DNA from: Deltaproteobacteria bacterium
Lineage (GTDB): Bacteria > Myxococcota_A > UBA9160 > UBA4427
DNA: 64,000 nucleotides
Direction: 5' to 3'
Assembly: GCA_029261835.1 (NCBI GenBank)
Contig: JAJDAO010000003.1
Span: 186,001 to 250,000, forward strand
In this document: in pieces, positions 50,277-58,861 of the stretch
How the letters are laid out: every line of letters starts with the position of its first letter
How positions within the stretch are numbered: position 1 is the stretch's first letter
Position numbers and translations under genes: made by a program
The notes under the pieces: model-generated
Seen by the model: only the letters and a program-made list of their open reading frames with translations
The model's database searches: none
What the model was told of the DNA's origin: nothing

Positions 50277-51359
50277 ATGCCCGCGGACCCCATGCGCACG
50301 AAGCTCTGTCGCCTGCTCGAAGTCGAGTTTCCGGTGATTTGCTTCACGCATTGCCGGCAAGTTGCGGTTGCCGTGACCAACGCCGGCGGCTTCTCGGTGC
50401 TGGGCGAGGCCATGCACGCGGCCGAGAAGATCGCATCGGACATCCATTGGATTCGCGATCGCGTGAACGGCAAGCCCTTCGGAGTCGATCTGGTACTGCC
50501 CTCCTCGGCACCGCCTTCCGGCACTCCGGACGAGCTCTACGCCGAGATTCCAGCCCGCCACAGGAGCTTCGCAGAGGAGATCAAGCAGAAGTACGATGTT
50601 CCAGAGCCGACCGGTCCCATCGCACTGCGGCAGTGGGGTGGGCTGAACAAGCAGATGGCCCGTGCGCAGATCGATGTCTTGCTCGATGAGCGCGTGCCGG
50701 TCATTGCAACCGGTCTGGGCAGCCCGGACTTCCTCTTCGCAGCGGCACACGAGCGAGGGCTCAAGGTATTCGGTCTGGTTGGCGCGACGCAGCAGGCGGT
50801 GAAGCAGATCGCGCGCGGCGCCGATGCCATCGTCGCCCAGGGCTACGATGCCGCGGGCCATACTGGAGCGATGGGCACCTTCTCCATCGTTCCCGACGTC
50901 GCCTCGATTGCGGGTGATGTTCCCGTCGTGGCGGCCGGCGGCGTTACGACCGGGCGCCATCTCGCCGCGGCGCTGTGTCTGGGCGCGGCCGGAGTCTGGA
51001 CCGGGACTGTGTGGCTCGCGTCGCGAGAGTCAGACGAGGATCCTCTCGTGATCGAGCGTATCCTGGCTGCCAGCGGCGACGACACCTCGCGCACCGCCTG
51101 TATCTCGGGCAAGACGATGCGTGTTCTCAACTGCCCGTGGACCGACGAGTGGGCCACGCCCGGAGCACCGAACGTGCTGCGCAGTCCCTATCAGATGCTG
51201 CTGACCTCGAGCTACCTGCAGGGGGCCAACGATGCCAGGCGAGCCGACCTCATGACCGAAGCGGTGGGACAGGGCGTGGGCTTCGTCAGCGAGCGGCGGC
51301 CGGCGGCCGCCATCCTGCATGGCATGGTGGAGGAGGCCCGGGCCGTGCTGGCTCGCTAG
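50277..51359 (+). CDS. Nitronate monooxygenase / 2-nitropropane dioxygenase family flavoprotein
   Basis: An FMN TIM-barrel enzyme of 360 residues. Conserved features are 'VTNAGGFSVLG' near the start, 'GVDLVLPSS', 'VIATGLGSPDFLFAAAHERG', 'GADAIVAQGYDAAGHTG' and the phosphate-binding 'VPVVAAGGVTTGRHLAAALCLGAAGV'. The 'G-x-D-A-A-G-H-T-G' stretch contains the His seen in nitronate monooxygenases, but FabK-like and other NMO-family enzymes share it. The ATG at 50277 has GGAGAGG upstream. It would oxidise nitronates such as propionate-3-nitronate or act on an unknown acyl substrate. Confidence 0.85.
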   Translation: MPADPMRTKLCRLLEVEFPVICFTHCRQVAVAVTNAGGFSVLGEAMHAAEKIASDIHWIRDRVNGKPFGVDLVLPSSAPPSGTPDELYAEIPARHRSFAEEIKQKYDVPEPTGPIALRQWGGLNKQMARAQIDVLLDERVPVIATGLGSPDFLFAAAHERGLKVFGLVGATQQAVKQIARGADAIVAQGYDAAGHTGAMGTFSIVPDVASIAGDVPVVAAGGVTTGRHLAAALCLGAAGVWTGTVWLASRESDEDPLVIERILAASGDDTSRTACISGKTMRVLNCPWTDEWATPGAPNVLRSPYQMLLTSSYLQGANDARRADLMTEAVGQGVGFVSERRPAAAILHGMVEEARAVLAR

Positions 51360-51368
51360 TCTCCCCGC

Positions 51369-51554
51369 ATGGTACCGCTCGCCGTCCTCAAGCTCCTGCT
51401 CTGTAGCGTCGCCGTCATCGGCATCAGCTATGCCTGCCTCGGATCTGGCGCGTTCAAGAGAGCCAATAAGGATTGGTGGGGTGGGCTGTCGAAACAGAAA
51501 CGAGCGGCTTTCGTAGCCGCGATCGGTGCAACGATCGCCCAGAGCTTCCTCTGA
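51369..51554 (+). CDS. Small hypothetical membrane protein
   Basis: 61 residues with an N-terminal hydrophobic segment ('PLAVLKLLLCSVAVIGISYACLG') and a second weak one near the C-terminus. It starts ten bases after the monooxygenase stop and ends 11 bases before the convergent OmpA-like gene end, so it fills a gap that would otherwise be empty. There is no good ribosome-binding site and I recognise no family. Confidence 0.5.
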   Translation: MVPLAVLKLLLCSVAVIGISYACLGSGAFKRANKDWWGGLSKQKRAAFVAAIGATIAQSFL

Positions 51555-51564
51555 AGTCGGGTCG

Positions 51565-52704
51565 CTACCAGTCGATGATCGAGAGCTCGACGCGGCGGTT
51601 CTTTCGCCGTCCCTCGGCGGTGTCATTGCTCGCGATGGGGCGCGTCGGACCGAAGCTCCGCTGCCGGAGGCGAGTTGCGTCGATGCCGGCGGATTGCAGG
51701 TAGGCACCGACCGCGCTGGCGCGCCGCTCTGCGAGATCGAAGTTGTAGCCGGCTTCGCCCGTGTCGTCTGTATGGCCATCCAAGCGGATGCGCAGCTCCG
51801 GGTTGGCGAGCAGCACCTCGAGCACATCCTCCAGCGCGTCGCGGTGCTCATCCGCGATGTGGGCGCTGTTGGTCTCGAAGACGTAGTCCTCGATGACCCA
51901 GCAGCCGCGCTCGTCCACCCGGGCACCCAGGGGCGTGCGGGCGCAGCGATCGAATCGGTCGTCGACGCCATCGCGATCGAGATCTGTCATCCGGCGTGCG
52001 GCCGGAGGCTTGGGCGGCGGAGCCGGGCCGATGTAGATGTGCCGCTGGAATGCCTGGAGCGCTTCCGGTCCGTCGATCTCGTGCAGGGCGTGGAACGATC
52101 CGCACTCGCTCAGGCCGGCGATTCCCTGCAGCAGTGCGGGGCCGCGCGGGTCCGATCCGACGAGGATCGTGTGGTAGCAGATCGCTCCCTCGTGCCGGGC
52201 CAGGAGGCGGCGGGCCGCGGTCAGCGTCTGCTCCGGACCGACATAGCGGGCGTTGCGCGTCGGGACGCCGTCCGAGAAGATCACCAGAGCGACGCGGCCC
52301 GGGCCGCGGTCCAGGTTCTCGCCGAGTTCCTGGAGAACGGCCGCCAGCGGGGTCTCCCGGCCGCCGAACGGCAGCCTGTTCGCCTGCTCGCGAAGATGCC
52401 AGCGGTCGAAGCGCTCCATCGGGAGCTGGTCGCGCGGACGCCCCCCGAGCACGAAGAGGGCCGAGTCATAGGTGCCAGGCGGCATACCCGCCACGAAGGA
52501 CTCCAGCAGGGCCTTCTCCGCGGGAAAGACGAGCTTGCGGTCGATCGAGCCGGAGGCATCGAAGATCAGGATCGAATCACGCACCAGCACCGCTTCGCCC
52601 GCGCCGGGACGCGTGAGCGCGGCGGGAAATGGGGCGACGTAGGGCGTGGTGGCACAGCTCGTCGAGGCGATTGCAAGCAGCAGGGCGAAACGCCTCAGCA
52701 GCAT
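51565..52704 (-). CDS. Lipoprotein with VWA and OmpA-like peptidoglycan-binding domains
   Basis: About 379 residues. A lipobox-like end 'AIASTSCATT' gives an outer-membrane lipoprotein. Residues ~40-235 form a von Willebrand A domain with the MIDAS start 'FDASGSIDRK' and 'VIFSDGVPT'. A linker with a thrombospondin-type calcium repeat 'DLDRDGVDDRFDRC' leads to an OmpA C-terminal domain (~265-379) with 'FETNSAHI', 'LRIRLDGHTDDTG' and 'AERRASAVGAYLQSAGI'. It would span from outer membrane to peptidoglycan. I favour the ATG at 52704, with GGAG upstream; 52719 is possible. It diverges from the T6SS genes, where OmpA proteins serve as cell-wall anchors, but a T6SS role is only suggested. Confidence 0.85.
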   Translation of the reverse strand: MLLRRFALLLAIASTSCATTPYVAPFPAALTRPGAGEAVLVRDSILIFDASGSIDRKLVFPAEKALLESFVAGMPPGTYDSALFVLGGRPRDQLPMERFDRWHLREQANRLPFGGRETPLAAVLQELGENLDRGPGRVALVIFSDGVPTRNARYVGPEQTLTAARRLLARHEGAICYHTILVGSDPRGPALLQGIAGLSECGSFHALHEIDGPEALQAFQRHIYIGPAPPPKPPAARRMTDLDRDGVDDRFDRCARTPLGARVDERGCWVIEDYVFETNSAHIADEHRDALEDVLEVLLANPELRIRLDGHTDDTGEAGYNFDLAERRASAVGAYLQSAGIDATRLRQRSFGPTRPIASNDTAEGRRKNRRVELSIIDW

Positions 52705-53076
52705 CGATCCGTTCTCCATAGGGCTTGCTCTCGCCGACTGTAGCTCGGCGATTGCCGAGCGTGCGCGCACGCGCTCGCGGGGAAAGCAACACGATCAGCT
52801 CACGCCGGCCCAGTTGAATGAATCGGGAGAGCCCGAACCGGAAGCTCCGGACCGGGGAGAGTCGGGAAATGCATGGCGGCGCGCGATGACCCGCCGGCCG
52901 TGCGTGGTATTCTCCCACCCGGCAAAGGGCTGAGCGGTCGCATCCCTGAGGGTGGGCCGTGAGCGCGTGGGGTTGCGTTGCTCGAGAGAGCCCGGGCAGG
53001 GCCCGGATCGAGCGGACAACCGAGCGGAGCCATCTCGGCGGTGGTATCAGCGGGACGACTGGAGAGGAAGCGGGCC
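52705..53076. other. Divergent promoter region between the VWA-OmpA gene and the T6SS genes
   Basis: 372 bases without a supported gene. It contains three symmetric elements: a 7-base hairpin at 52743-52760, the palindrome GTGCGCGCAC at 52761-52770 directly after it, and CCGGA-AGC-TCCGG at 52838-52850. High GC makes such symmetry more likely by chance. The TssJ ribosome-binding site GGAGAGGAAG lies at its right end. Confidence 0.45.
52743..52760. promoter_or_regulatory. Inverted repeat GCTCGGC-GATT-GCCGAGC
   Basis: A perfect 7-base stem with four-base loop, 39 bases upstream of the VWA-OmpA start and immediately followed by a 10-base palindrome. The tandem placement suggests a regulatory element for the VWA-OmpA gene, but no U-run or known operator consensus supports a specific function. 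Confidence 0.3.
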
Positions 53077-53568
53077 TTGGCGGCAAATCACGGCCGGGGG
53101 AAACGGGGGGGCGGTCGCGGCAGCCGGCGATCGGCGGCGGCGTTTGCGCTCGCCGCACTCTTTCTGGTGCTGGGCTGCGCGTCGGCGAGCAAGCCGAGGA
53201 GCGCCTGCGTGGTATTCCACGCCAGCGCCAACCTGAATCTGTACGACGGCGAGGCGCATCCCATCACCGTCTATCTCTATCCACTGTCGAGCTCGGCTGG
53301 CTTCGAGCAGACCAATGTGGACGATCTGCTCGAGGGTGAGATGCCGCCCGGCGTGTTGGCCCCTCCGGTGCCGATCACGGTCTCGCCCAAGGAGAAGCAG
53401 GCGTTTCAAGAGATGTTCCCCGCGCAGACCGGCCAGCTCGGCGTGCTGGCGGACTACTACCGCGCTCCGGGGGATCCGGAGGGCATTCGCACCCAGGTCG
53501 TCGCGGCGCGCTGTGGCCTGCGCAAGCCCAAGCTGGTTCTCTCGCCCAAAGACGTTTACCGCAAGTAG
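53077..53568 (+). CDS. tssJ: T6SS outer-membrane lipoprotein TssJ (VasD)
   Basis: About 163 residues from a TTG at 53077, which is preceded by GGAGAGGAAG. A basic N-terminus leads to a lipoprotein signal 'ALAALFLVLGCASA'. The mature part has the TssJ transthyretin-like pattern: 'ANLNLYDGEAHPITVYLYPLSSSAGFEQTNVDDLLEG' in pieces, then 'VTVSP-like EKQ' and 'LGVLADYYRAPG'. TssJ anchors the membrane complex TssJLM in the outer membrane. It is the first gene of the T6SS block and lies nine bases before tssK. Confidence 0.85.
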   Translation: MAANHGRGKRGGGRGSRRSAAAFALAALFLVLGCASASKPRSACVVFHASANLNLYDGEAHPITVYLYPLSSSAGFEQTNVDDLLEGEMPPGVLAPPVPITVSPKEKQAFQEMFPAQTGQLGVLADYYRAPGDPEGIRTQVVAARCGLRKPKLVLSPKDVYRK

Positions 53569-53577
53569 GGATTCTGC

Positions 53578-54915
53578 ATGGCAAGCGGTCGGCTCAACCC
53601 CGTGGCATGGACCGAGGGCATGTTCCTCCGTCCGCAGCATTTCCAGCAGCACGACATCTACCTCGAGGAGCGGCTTCGCTACCACCTGCAGGTGCTGAAC
53701 CCCTTTCACTGGGGTGTGCGCCGGTTGAGCGTCAACGAGGACGCGCTGTCGGATCACAGCTTCGAGATTCAGCAGCTCGAGGCGGTGATGCCCGGCGGAA
53801 CGATCGTGCGCAGTGGCGTCAACTCGGTCGTGAAGCCGCGTCCCTTCGATCCCGCCCTGGAGCGATTCTCCGTCTACATCGGCATGCGCCACGTGAGCGA
53901 GGCCGAGGCCAGTGTGACCGCGGAGCAGGGGGAGGCCGCTGACGCCCGCTACCGGATCGTCGAGCAAGAGCTGCCGGATTTGACCCGCAGCGGCGCGCTG
54001 GCGCCAGTCGACCTCGCCTACCCGAATCTGCGGATCTTCTTCAGCGGAGAGGAGCAGGAGCTCGAGCTCTACGAGTGGTTCAAGCTTGCCGAGGTCGTCG
54101 CCACGGGTGCGCAGCCGCCCTTCGCGCTGTGCCGCGACTACTGTCCACCGCTGCTCTGCGTGCAGGCCTTTGGGCCGCTCGCGGATCGCGTCGATCAGAT
54201 CCTGGCGCAGATCGCCGCCAAGGTGCGGGTGGTGGCCGGCCGGACGTCGACCACCTTGGCCATCGCGGACCTCCCCCGCTACTGGATGCGCTATACGCTC
54301 TCTCGCGTCACACCGCTGCTGCGCCATCTGCTCTCCACCGGTGCGACCCCCCCGCTGCAGCTCTACACAGGGCTGGTCGATGCGGCCGGCGCTCTGGCGG
54401 CCTTCAACTTGGTGGAGCCTGCCGAGCTGCCCATCTATCGGCACGAGGATCTCTGGGGCTGCTTCGGTGAGCTCATCGACTTTCTGGAAGTGCAGCTCGG
54501 CGAGGCGGTGCCCGACCGATTTCACGAGATCGAGCTGCCCTACGATGTCGACAAGAAGCTCTACTACACGGCGAAGCTCAACACGGATCTGGTCGATCCA
54601 CGCAAGCACTACTACTTGGCGGTCAAAGCCGATCTGGAGGCACAGGTGCTGACCGATTGCGTCAGCCAAGAGGGGAAGGTCGGCGCCCTCAGCACGGTGA
54701 AGCTGGCGGTTCGGGCCAACATTGCCGGTGTTCCGCTGGAACACCTCCCAGGCGCTCCCACCGAGATCGCGGCGCGGGCGGGCTTCCAGTACTTCTCGAT
54801 CGATCCCCATCACAGCAAGTGGAAGAAGGTGCAGGAGGACTACGACTTCGCCCTGTTGCTGCCCAATGTCGAGAGTGCCGACGTCAGGCTCTACGTCGTT
54901 GAAGGAGATCGCTGA
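53578..54915 (+). CDS. tssK: T6SS baseplate protein TssK
   Basis: 445 residues. The opening 'NPVAWTEGMFLRPQHFQQHD' is the TssK hallmark (W-x-E-G-M-x-L-x-P-Q-H-F-Q). Further family stretches are 'FHWGVRRLSVNEDAL' and 'YYLAVKADLEAQ' near the C-terminal domain. TssK trimers connect the baseplate to the TssL-TssM membrane complex. The length equals the usual ~445. The ATG at 53578 follows TssJ by nine bases, and TssL starts three bases after its stop. Confidence 0.96.
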   Translation: MASGRLNPVAWTEGMFLRPQHFQQHDIYLEERLRYHLQVLNPFHWGVRRLSVNEDALSDHSFEIQQLEAVMPGGTIVRSGVNSVVKPRPFDPALERFSVYIGMRHVSEAEASVTAEQGEAADARYRIVEQELPDLTRSGALAPVDLAYPNLRIFFSGEEQELELYEWFKLAEVVATGAQPPFALCRDYCPPLLCVQAFGPLADRVDQILAQIAAKVRVVAGRTSTTLAIADLPRYWMRYTLSRVTPLLRHLLSTGATPPLQLYTGLVDAAGALAAFNLVEPAELPIYRHEDLWGCFGELIDFLEVQLGEAVPDRFHEIELPYDVDKKLYYTAKLNTDLVDPRKHYYLAVKADLEAQVLTDCVSQEGKVGALSTVKLAVRANIAGVPLEHLPGAPTEIAARAGFQYFSIDPHHSKWKKVQEDYDFALLLPNVESADVRLYVVEGDR

Positions 54916-54918
54916 GCG

Positions 54919-55584
54919 GTGGCGGAGCAGACCCTCGGCCGGCTCGCCGGCGATTACTTCGCCAGCGTGCTGCTCGTCGCCGAGGCGCCGGATGGGCAGC
55001 ACACCGAGCCCGCCAATCTGCGTGCCCAGCTCGTCGGCCAGCTCGACAGCCTTGCTCGGCACCCGGTCGCACAATCGCTCGAGCCGCAGGAGCTCGAGGA
55101 CGCACGCTTTGCGCTGGTGGCGTGGGCTGATGAGACGCTGCTGCGCAGCGGCTGGACGGCGCGCACACAGTGGGGACGCGAACTCCTTCAGCTCCAGCTC
55201 TTTCGCACCAACCGCGGTGGAGACGAGTTCTACGAGCGCCTCGCGCGCCTGCGACCCGACCAGAATGCGGCGCGACAGATCTATTTCCTCTGCCTGGCGT
55301 TTGGTTTCGAGGGGCAGATGATCGAGCAGCAGGCACAGCGCCAGGCGTTGATCCAGCAGCACTACGACATGCTCCGGGCGGCGGGTCAGGCACGGGACTT
55401 CCTGTCGACCGGCCAGCTTTCGCCCGAGGCGTACCAGCTCGAAGTTCACCTCGAGCCACCCGCCAGCGGCAGCCTCGGACGCATCTTGCTGCGCTGGGGC
55501 GGCATTGCCGCGGCCTTGCTCTTCGTGCTCTGGGGCATCCTCAGCCTGCTGGCGGGCCGCGTTCCGCTGCCGCCGGAGAGCTGA
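54919..55584 (+). CDS. tssL: T6SS inner-membrane protein TssL (DotU), short form
   Basis: 221 residues. The cytoplasmic DotU domain includes 'ARFALVAWADETLLRSGW', 'QLQLFRTNRGGDEFYERL' and 'IYFLCLAFGFEGQ', all typical. A single C-terminal transmembrane helix ('LLRWGGIAAALLFVLWGIL') anchors it, and there is no OmpA-like periplasmic extension. The peptidoglycan-binding role may therefore be supplied in trans, for example by the divergent VWA-OmpA lipoprotein. The start is GTG at 54919. Confidence 0.95.
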   Translation: MAEQTLGRLAGDYFASVLLVAEAPDGQHTEPANLRAQLVGQLDSLARHPVAQSLEPQELEDARFALVAWADETLLRSGWTARTQWGRELLQLQLFRTNRGGDEFYERLARLRPDQNAARQIYFLCLAFGFEGQMIEQQAQRQALIQQHYDMLRAAGQARDFLSTGQLSPEAYQLEVHLEPPASGSLGRILLRWGGIAAALLFVLWGILSLLAGRVPLPPES

Positions 55585-55587
55585 GTC

Positions 55588-58500
55588 ATGGCCTCCCCGT
55601 TCAAAGCCATCGGCCAGGCGCTCAAGCAGCCCCACGTCTACTGGCCGATCGTGATCCTGCTCGCGGGCGTCCTCGTCGCGGTCGGAAGCTATTTCGTCAT
55701 CGGCCGCTGGCTCGACGCCATCATTATTGCGCTCGCGCTGGCCATCATCGCGCTGATGGTGGTGGTGCTGCGCTCATTCTTTGCGATGGAAAAGGAAGAT
55801 CGTCTGGGCCGCGGTCTGGACGACGAAGGACCGCAGACGGCGGCTCAGCAGGCGGCCAGCGAGTCCGTGGAGCAGGGCTTTCGCCGAGCGGTCGAGGAGA
55901 TTCGCAGCTCGCGGCTCGGCGCCGGGGGGATCGATGCGCTGCCCTGGCTCCTGATGCTGGGCGAGTCGGGCGAGGGCAAGACGGCGGCCGTGCGCGAGTC
56001 GGGGCTCGAGCTGCCGGCTGAGTACGCCTCACGAGTTTCGGGTGCACCGACACAGAGCTGCGACTGGTGGCTCACCAACGAGGCCATCATCCTCGATCTG
56101 GCCGGTCGCTATCTCGGCTGTGACGACGACGAGACCCGGGCCGAGTGGCGGGCGCTGCTCCGCCTGCTGCGGCGACAGCGACCGGGCTGCGCGCTGAACG
56201 GAATCGTCTTTACCATTTCAGTCGACAGCTTGCTCGGCAGATCGGAGCGGGAGCTCGACGATGTGGCCCGCTCGCTGCGGCGTCGCGTGAACGAAGTCAC
56301 CGACGAACTCGGCGTCGATCTTCCGCTCTATGTAGCGGTGACCAAGGTCGATCACCTCGAGGGCTTCATCGAATGTGTGAACGCGTCACCGCTATTGCAG
56401 CCGCAGGGAGCACTCGGCTGGACCAACGATCAGCGCGTGCTGGCCGACCCCGAGGAGCGCGTGGTCGAGTGTCTGGCGGCTTCGGTCGAGCGGCTGGAGG
56501 GAATCCTCCCCGAGCTGATTCTGCGCGATCCCGACCTCGCTCATCGTCGACGCCTCTTCGCCTTTCCCCAGGAATTCGAACAGACGATTCGCGCTGTCGG
56601 TTGCTTCATCAGCCGCGCTTTCGCCGCCACGCCATACGATGTCCCGCCCTATCTGCGGGGCGTCTATTTCACGAGCGCTCGGCGCGAGGGGCTGACGGTT
56701 TCGCCGCAGCTTCACCGCCTCGGGCAGGACTGGGCCCGCAATCGCGTGGAGGGCAGCACGGCGCCGGGCGGCATCATGTTGGGCGATCTCTTTCATGAGA
56801 TCATCGTGGGCGATCGGGATCTCGCCCTCCCCATCGACCGCTTCGGCCAACGAGCACGGCTGGCGCTCAATGTGGCGGCGGGCTTCGCCGTTGGCCTGTT
56901 GGCACTCTGGTGGGTCGTCTCCTTCAGCAGCAACTTCCTCGGCATTCGCCGCCTGCAGCACGAGGCGACCGCGGTCGTGCAGGGCGCCTCATCGCTCTCG
57001 GCCCTCGATGCCATGCGCGACGTGATCGAGCAGGAGAGCGGCGACATGCGCGTGCTGCGTCGCGGCGGTCTCGGCGGCAGCATGGAGGCGGCCCTGGCGC
57101 GCGCGCGGCAGACCTATACCTGGGGCTTCGGTCGCGAGTTCGAAGTGATGACCAAGCGAAAGCTCGCCTCGGTCGTGAAGGGCTTCGACGCTGGCGCCTT
57201 CGAAGCGCTGGCCCAGCTCGCAAGCGACGTGAGCTGGCTCGCCAGGCGGGCCGACGAGACATTGGCGGCTCGTCCCGAGCTGGCGCGCTACGCGCCGATC
57301 AGCGGCAACCAGACGGATGTCGAGGCTTTCGGGAGAGGTTATGACGCCTTCGTTCGCTGGAGCGAGCACAGCGAGGTTCAGCGTCGTATCGATCAGGAGC
57401 GCGAAGCCGTCGCGGGTGCAGCCGCCCGTTTGCTCGAGCTGAAGCGTCTGGAGGCCTGGGCGGAGAGCAGCCGCGCCTATCCGCCGGTGCGCTACGCGGA
57501 CGTGGGGCTGCCCGGTGCGGAGCAGAGCTCGACCCAGGTGTCGGGTGCCTATACGCAACGCGCCTGGGACGGGCTGGTGGTCCGGCTGCTGGAGGCCATC
57601 GATTCCACCGGGACGGCCAGCGGCAAGGCGAAGCTGTTCCAGCAGACGTACATGCGGCGCTACGACGAGCAGTGGCGCCAGTTCCTGATCGACACGCCGA
57701 CGCCCGTGCAGCGCCACGCGGACGTCAAGAGCTCACCGTACCTCGATCTGGTCGAGCAGATCCATCGCAACACGTCGGTCGAGCTGCCTCGCAGCGAGGC
57801 CCCGCCGACGTGGATCGGCGCCCTGCGCGAAGCCCGGCGTGAAGAACCCCTGGAGACCGAGCAACCCAAGGCGCGCGAAGAAGCGGAGCAGGCTGGTGGT
57901 GAGAAGCCGAAGCCCCCGCCTCCGCCGTGGAGGGTCTACCAAGAGGCGCTGATTCCACTGGCGGCCGATACCGAGACAGCCATGGCGGATGGCGAGGCCG
58001 CTGTGGCGCTGGCCCTCCAGATGGCGAATCGGCAGGGGACCAGCTTCGAGAAGGCGCTCAAGGGTGTGGGGCAACTCGTACCGGCAGAGGGTGATCCCGA
58101 GGCGGCTGCCAAGCTCGAGGCGATTCTCGCCATGCCGATTCTCGACGCGGCCTCCGCCGTGATCGGGAGAGCCTTCGAGCAGCTGGACGGGCAATGGCGG
58201 CGGCGACTGGTCGAGCCCTATTCGGGAAGGCTCACGTCGAGCACGATCGCGCAGCTCTACGGCCGGACCGGGGAGGCGGCGGGATTCAGGACAGGCGAGC
58301 TCACGGCCTTCTATCAGGATGGTCGGGCTGTACACATCATCGGCGATCGTGGCATGCCTTTCGGCCGAGGCTTCCTGCGTTGGATGAAGTCGGCCGAGCG
58401 GCTGCAACGCGTGCTCGGCGCCGGCAGCCTGGCCGCCGGCGGGAAGCTGGTCGCTCGCCTGCAGGGCGTGCCGGCTCGCGTGGACGGGCGCAAGGGACTG

Positions 58501-58857
58501 CGTGTGGCAGAGCGCGAAATTCGGCTGCGCTGCGACGACGGAATCCAGATATTCAAGTACACGGAAGGGATGGGGCAGTACACCTTCAAGTGGTCACCAG
58601 ACTGCGACGAGCTGACTCTGCGCATCACGGTGCTGGAGTCGGGCCGGCGGCGCGAGCTCGCGCCCGTCAAGGAGTGGAAGGGACCGATGGCCCTGCCGCG
58701 CTTCCTCCAGCAAGCCAAGCGCAGCGGGAACGACCTGCGCTGGGTCATTCGTTATGCTGAGGCAGCGGTGAGCGTGGTCATGAGCTATCGGCTTCGTGAG
58801 GGCGAAGAACTCCTGGCGATGAAGCACGAGAGTCCTCCGAAGTCGATGGGGAACTGA
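55588..58857 (+). CDS. tssM: T6SS inner-membrane motor/scaffold protein TssM (IcmF/VasK)
   Basis: 1089 residues. Two N-terminal helices (~20-40 and ~48-70) precede a cytoplasmic NTPase-like domain with Walker A 'GESGEGKT' at about 127-134. A third helix (~430-448, 'AAGFAVGLLALWWVV') is followed by the large periplasmic helical part, with the IcmF-related and C-terminal beta domains ('YSGRLTSSTIAQLYG', 'GRGFLRWMKSAERL', 'LRCDDGIQIFKYTEG'). A Pro/Lys-rich spacer near residues 750-775 is unusual. TssM spans the periplasm to TssJ. The length is within the family range. Confidence 0.95.
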   Translation: MASPFKAIGQALKQPHVYWPIVILLAGVLVAVGSYFVIGRWLDAIIIALALAIIALMVVVLRSFFAMEKEDRLGRGLDDEGPQTAAQQAASESVEQGFRRAVEEIRSSRLGAGGIDALPWLLMLGESGEGKTAAVRESGLELPAEYASRVSGAPTQSCDWWLTNEAIILDLAGRYLGCDDDETRAEWRALLRLLRRQRPGCALNGIVFTISVDSLLGRSERELDDVARSLRRRVNEVTDELGVDLPLYVAVTKVDHLEGFIECVNASPLLQPQGALGWTNDQRVLADPEERVVECLAASVERLEGILPELILRDPDLAHRRRLFAFPQEFEQTIRAVGCFISRAFAATPYDVPPYLRGVYFTSARREGLTVSPQLHRLGQDWARNRVEGSTAPGGIMLGDLFHEIIVGDRDLALPIDRFGQRARLALNVAAGFAVGLLALWWVVSFSSNFLGIRRLQHEATAVVQGASSLSALDAMRDVIEQESGDMRVLRRGGLGGSMEAALARARQTYTWGFGREFEVMTKRKLASVVKGFDAGAFEALAQLASDVSWLARRADETLAARPELARYAPISGNQTDVEAFGRGYDAFVRWSEHSEVQRRIDQEREAVAGAAARLLELKRLEAWAESSRAYPPVRYADVGLPGAEQSSTQVSGAYTQRAWDGLVVRLLEAIDSTGTASGKAKLFQQTYMRRYDEQWRQFLIDTPTPVQRHADVKSSPYLDLVEQIHRNTSVELPRSEAPPTWIGALREARREEPLETEQPKAREEAEQAGGEKPKPPPPPWRVYQEALIPLAADTETAMADGEAAVALALQMANRQGTSFEKALKGVGQLVPAEGDPEAAAKLEAILAMPILDAASAVIGRAFEQLDGQWRRRLVEPYSGRLTSSTIAQLYGRTGEAAGFRTGELTAFYQDGRAVHIIGDRGMPFGRGFLRWMKSAERLQRVLGAGSLAAGGKLVARLQGVPARVDGRKGLRVAEREIRLRCDDGIQIFKYTEGMGQYTFKWSPDCDELTLRITVLESGRRRELAPVKEWKGPMALPRFLQQAKRSGNDLRWVIRYAEAAVSVVMSYRLREGEELLAMKHESPPKSMGN

Positions 58858-58861
58858 CGAA

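Noticed and set aside
53047..55635. Very long open frame on the minus strand opposite tssJ, tssK and tssL
   Set aside because: It has no start signal, no family resemblance and a composition of a mirrored GC-rich frame; the plus-strand genes show clear T6SS motifs.
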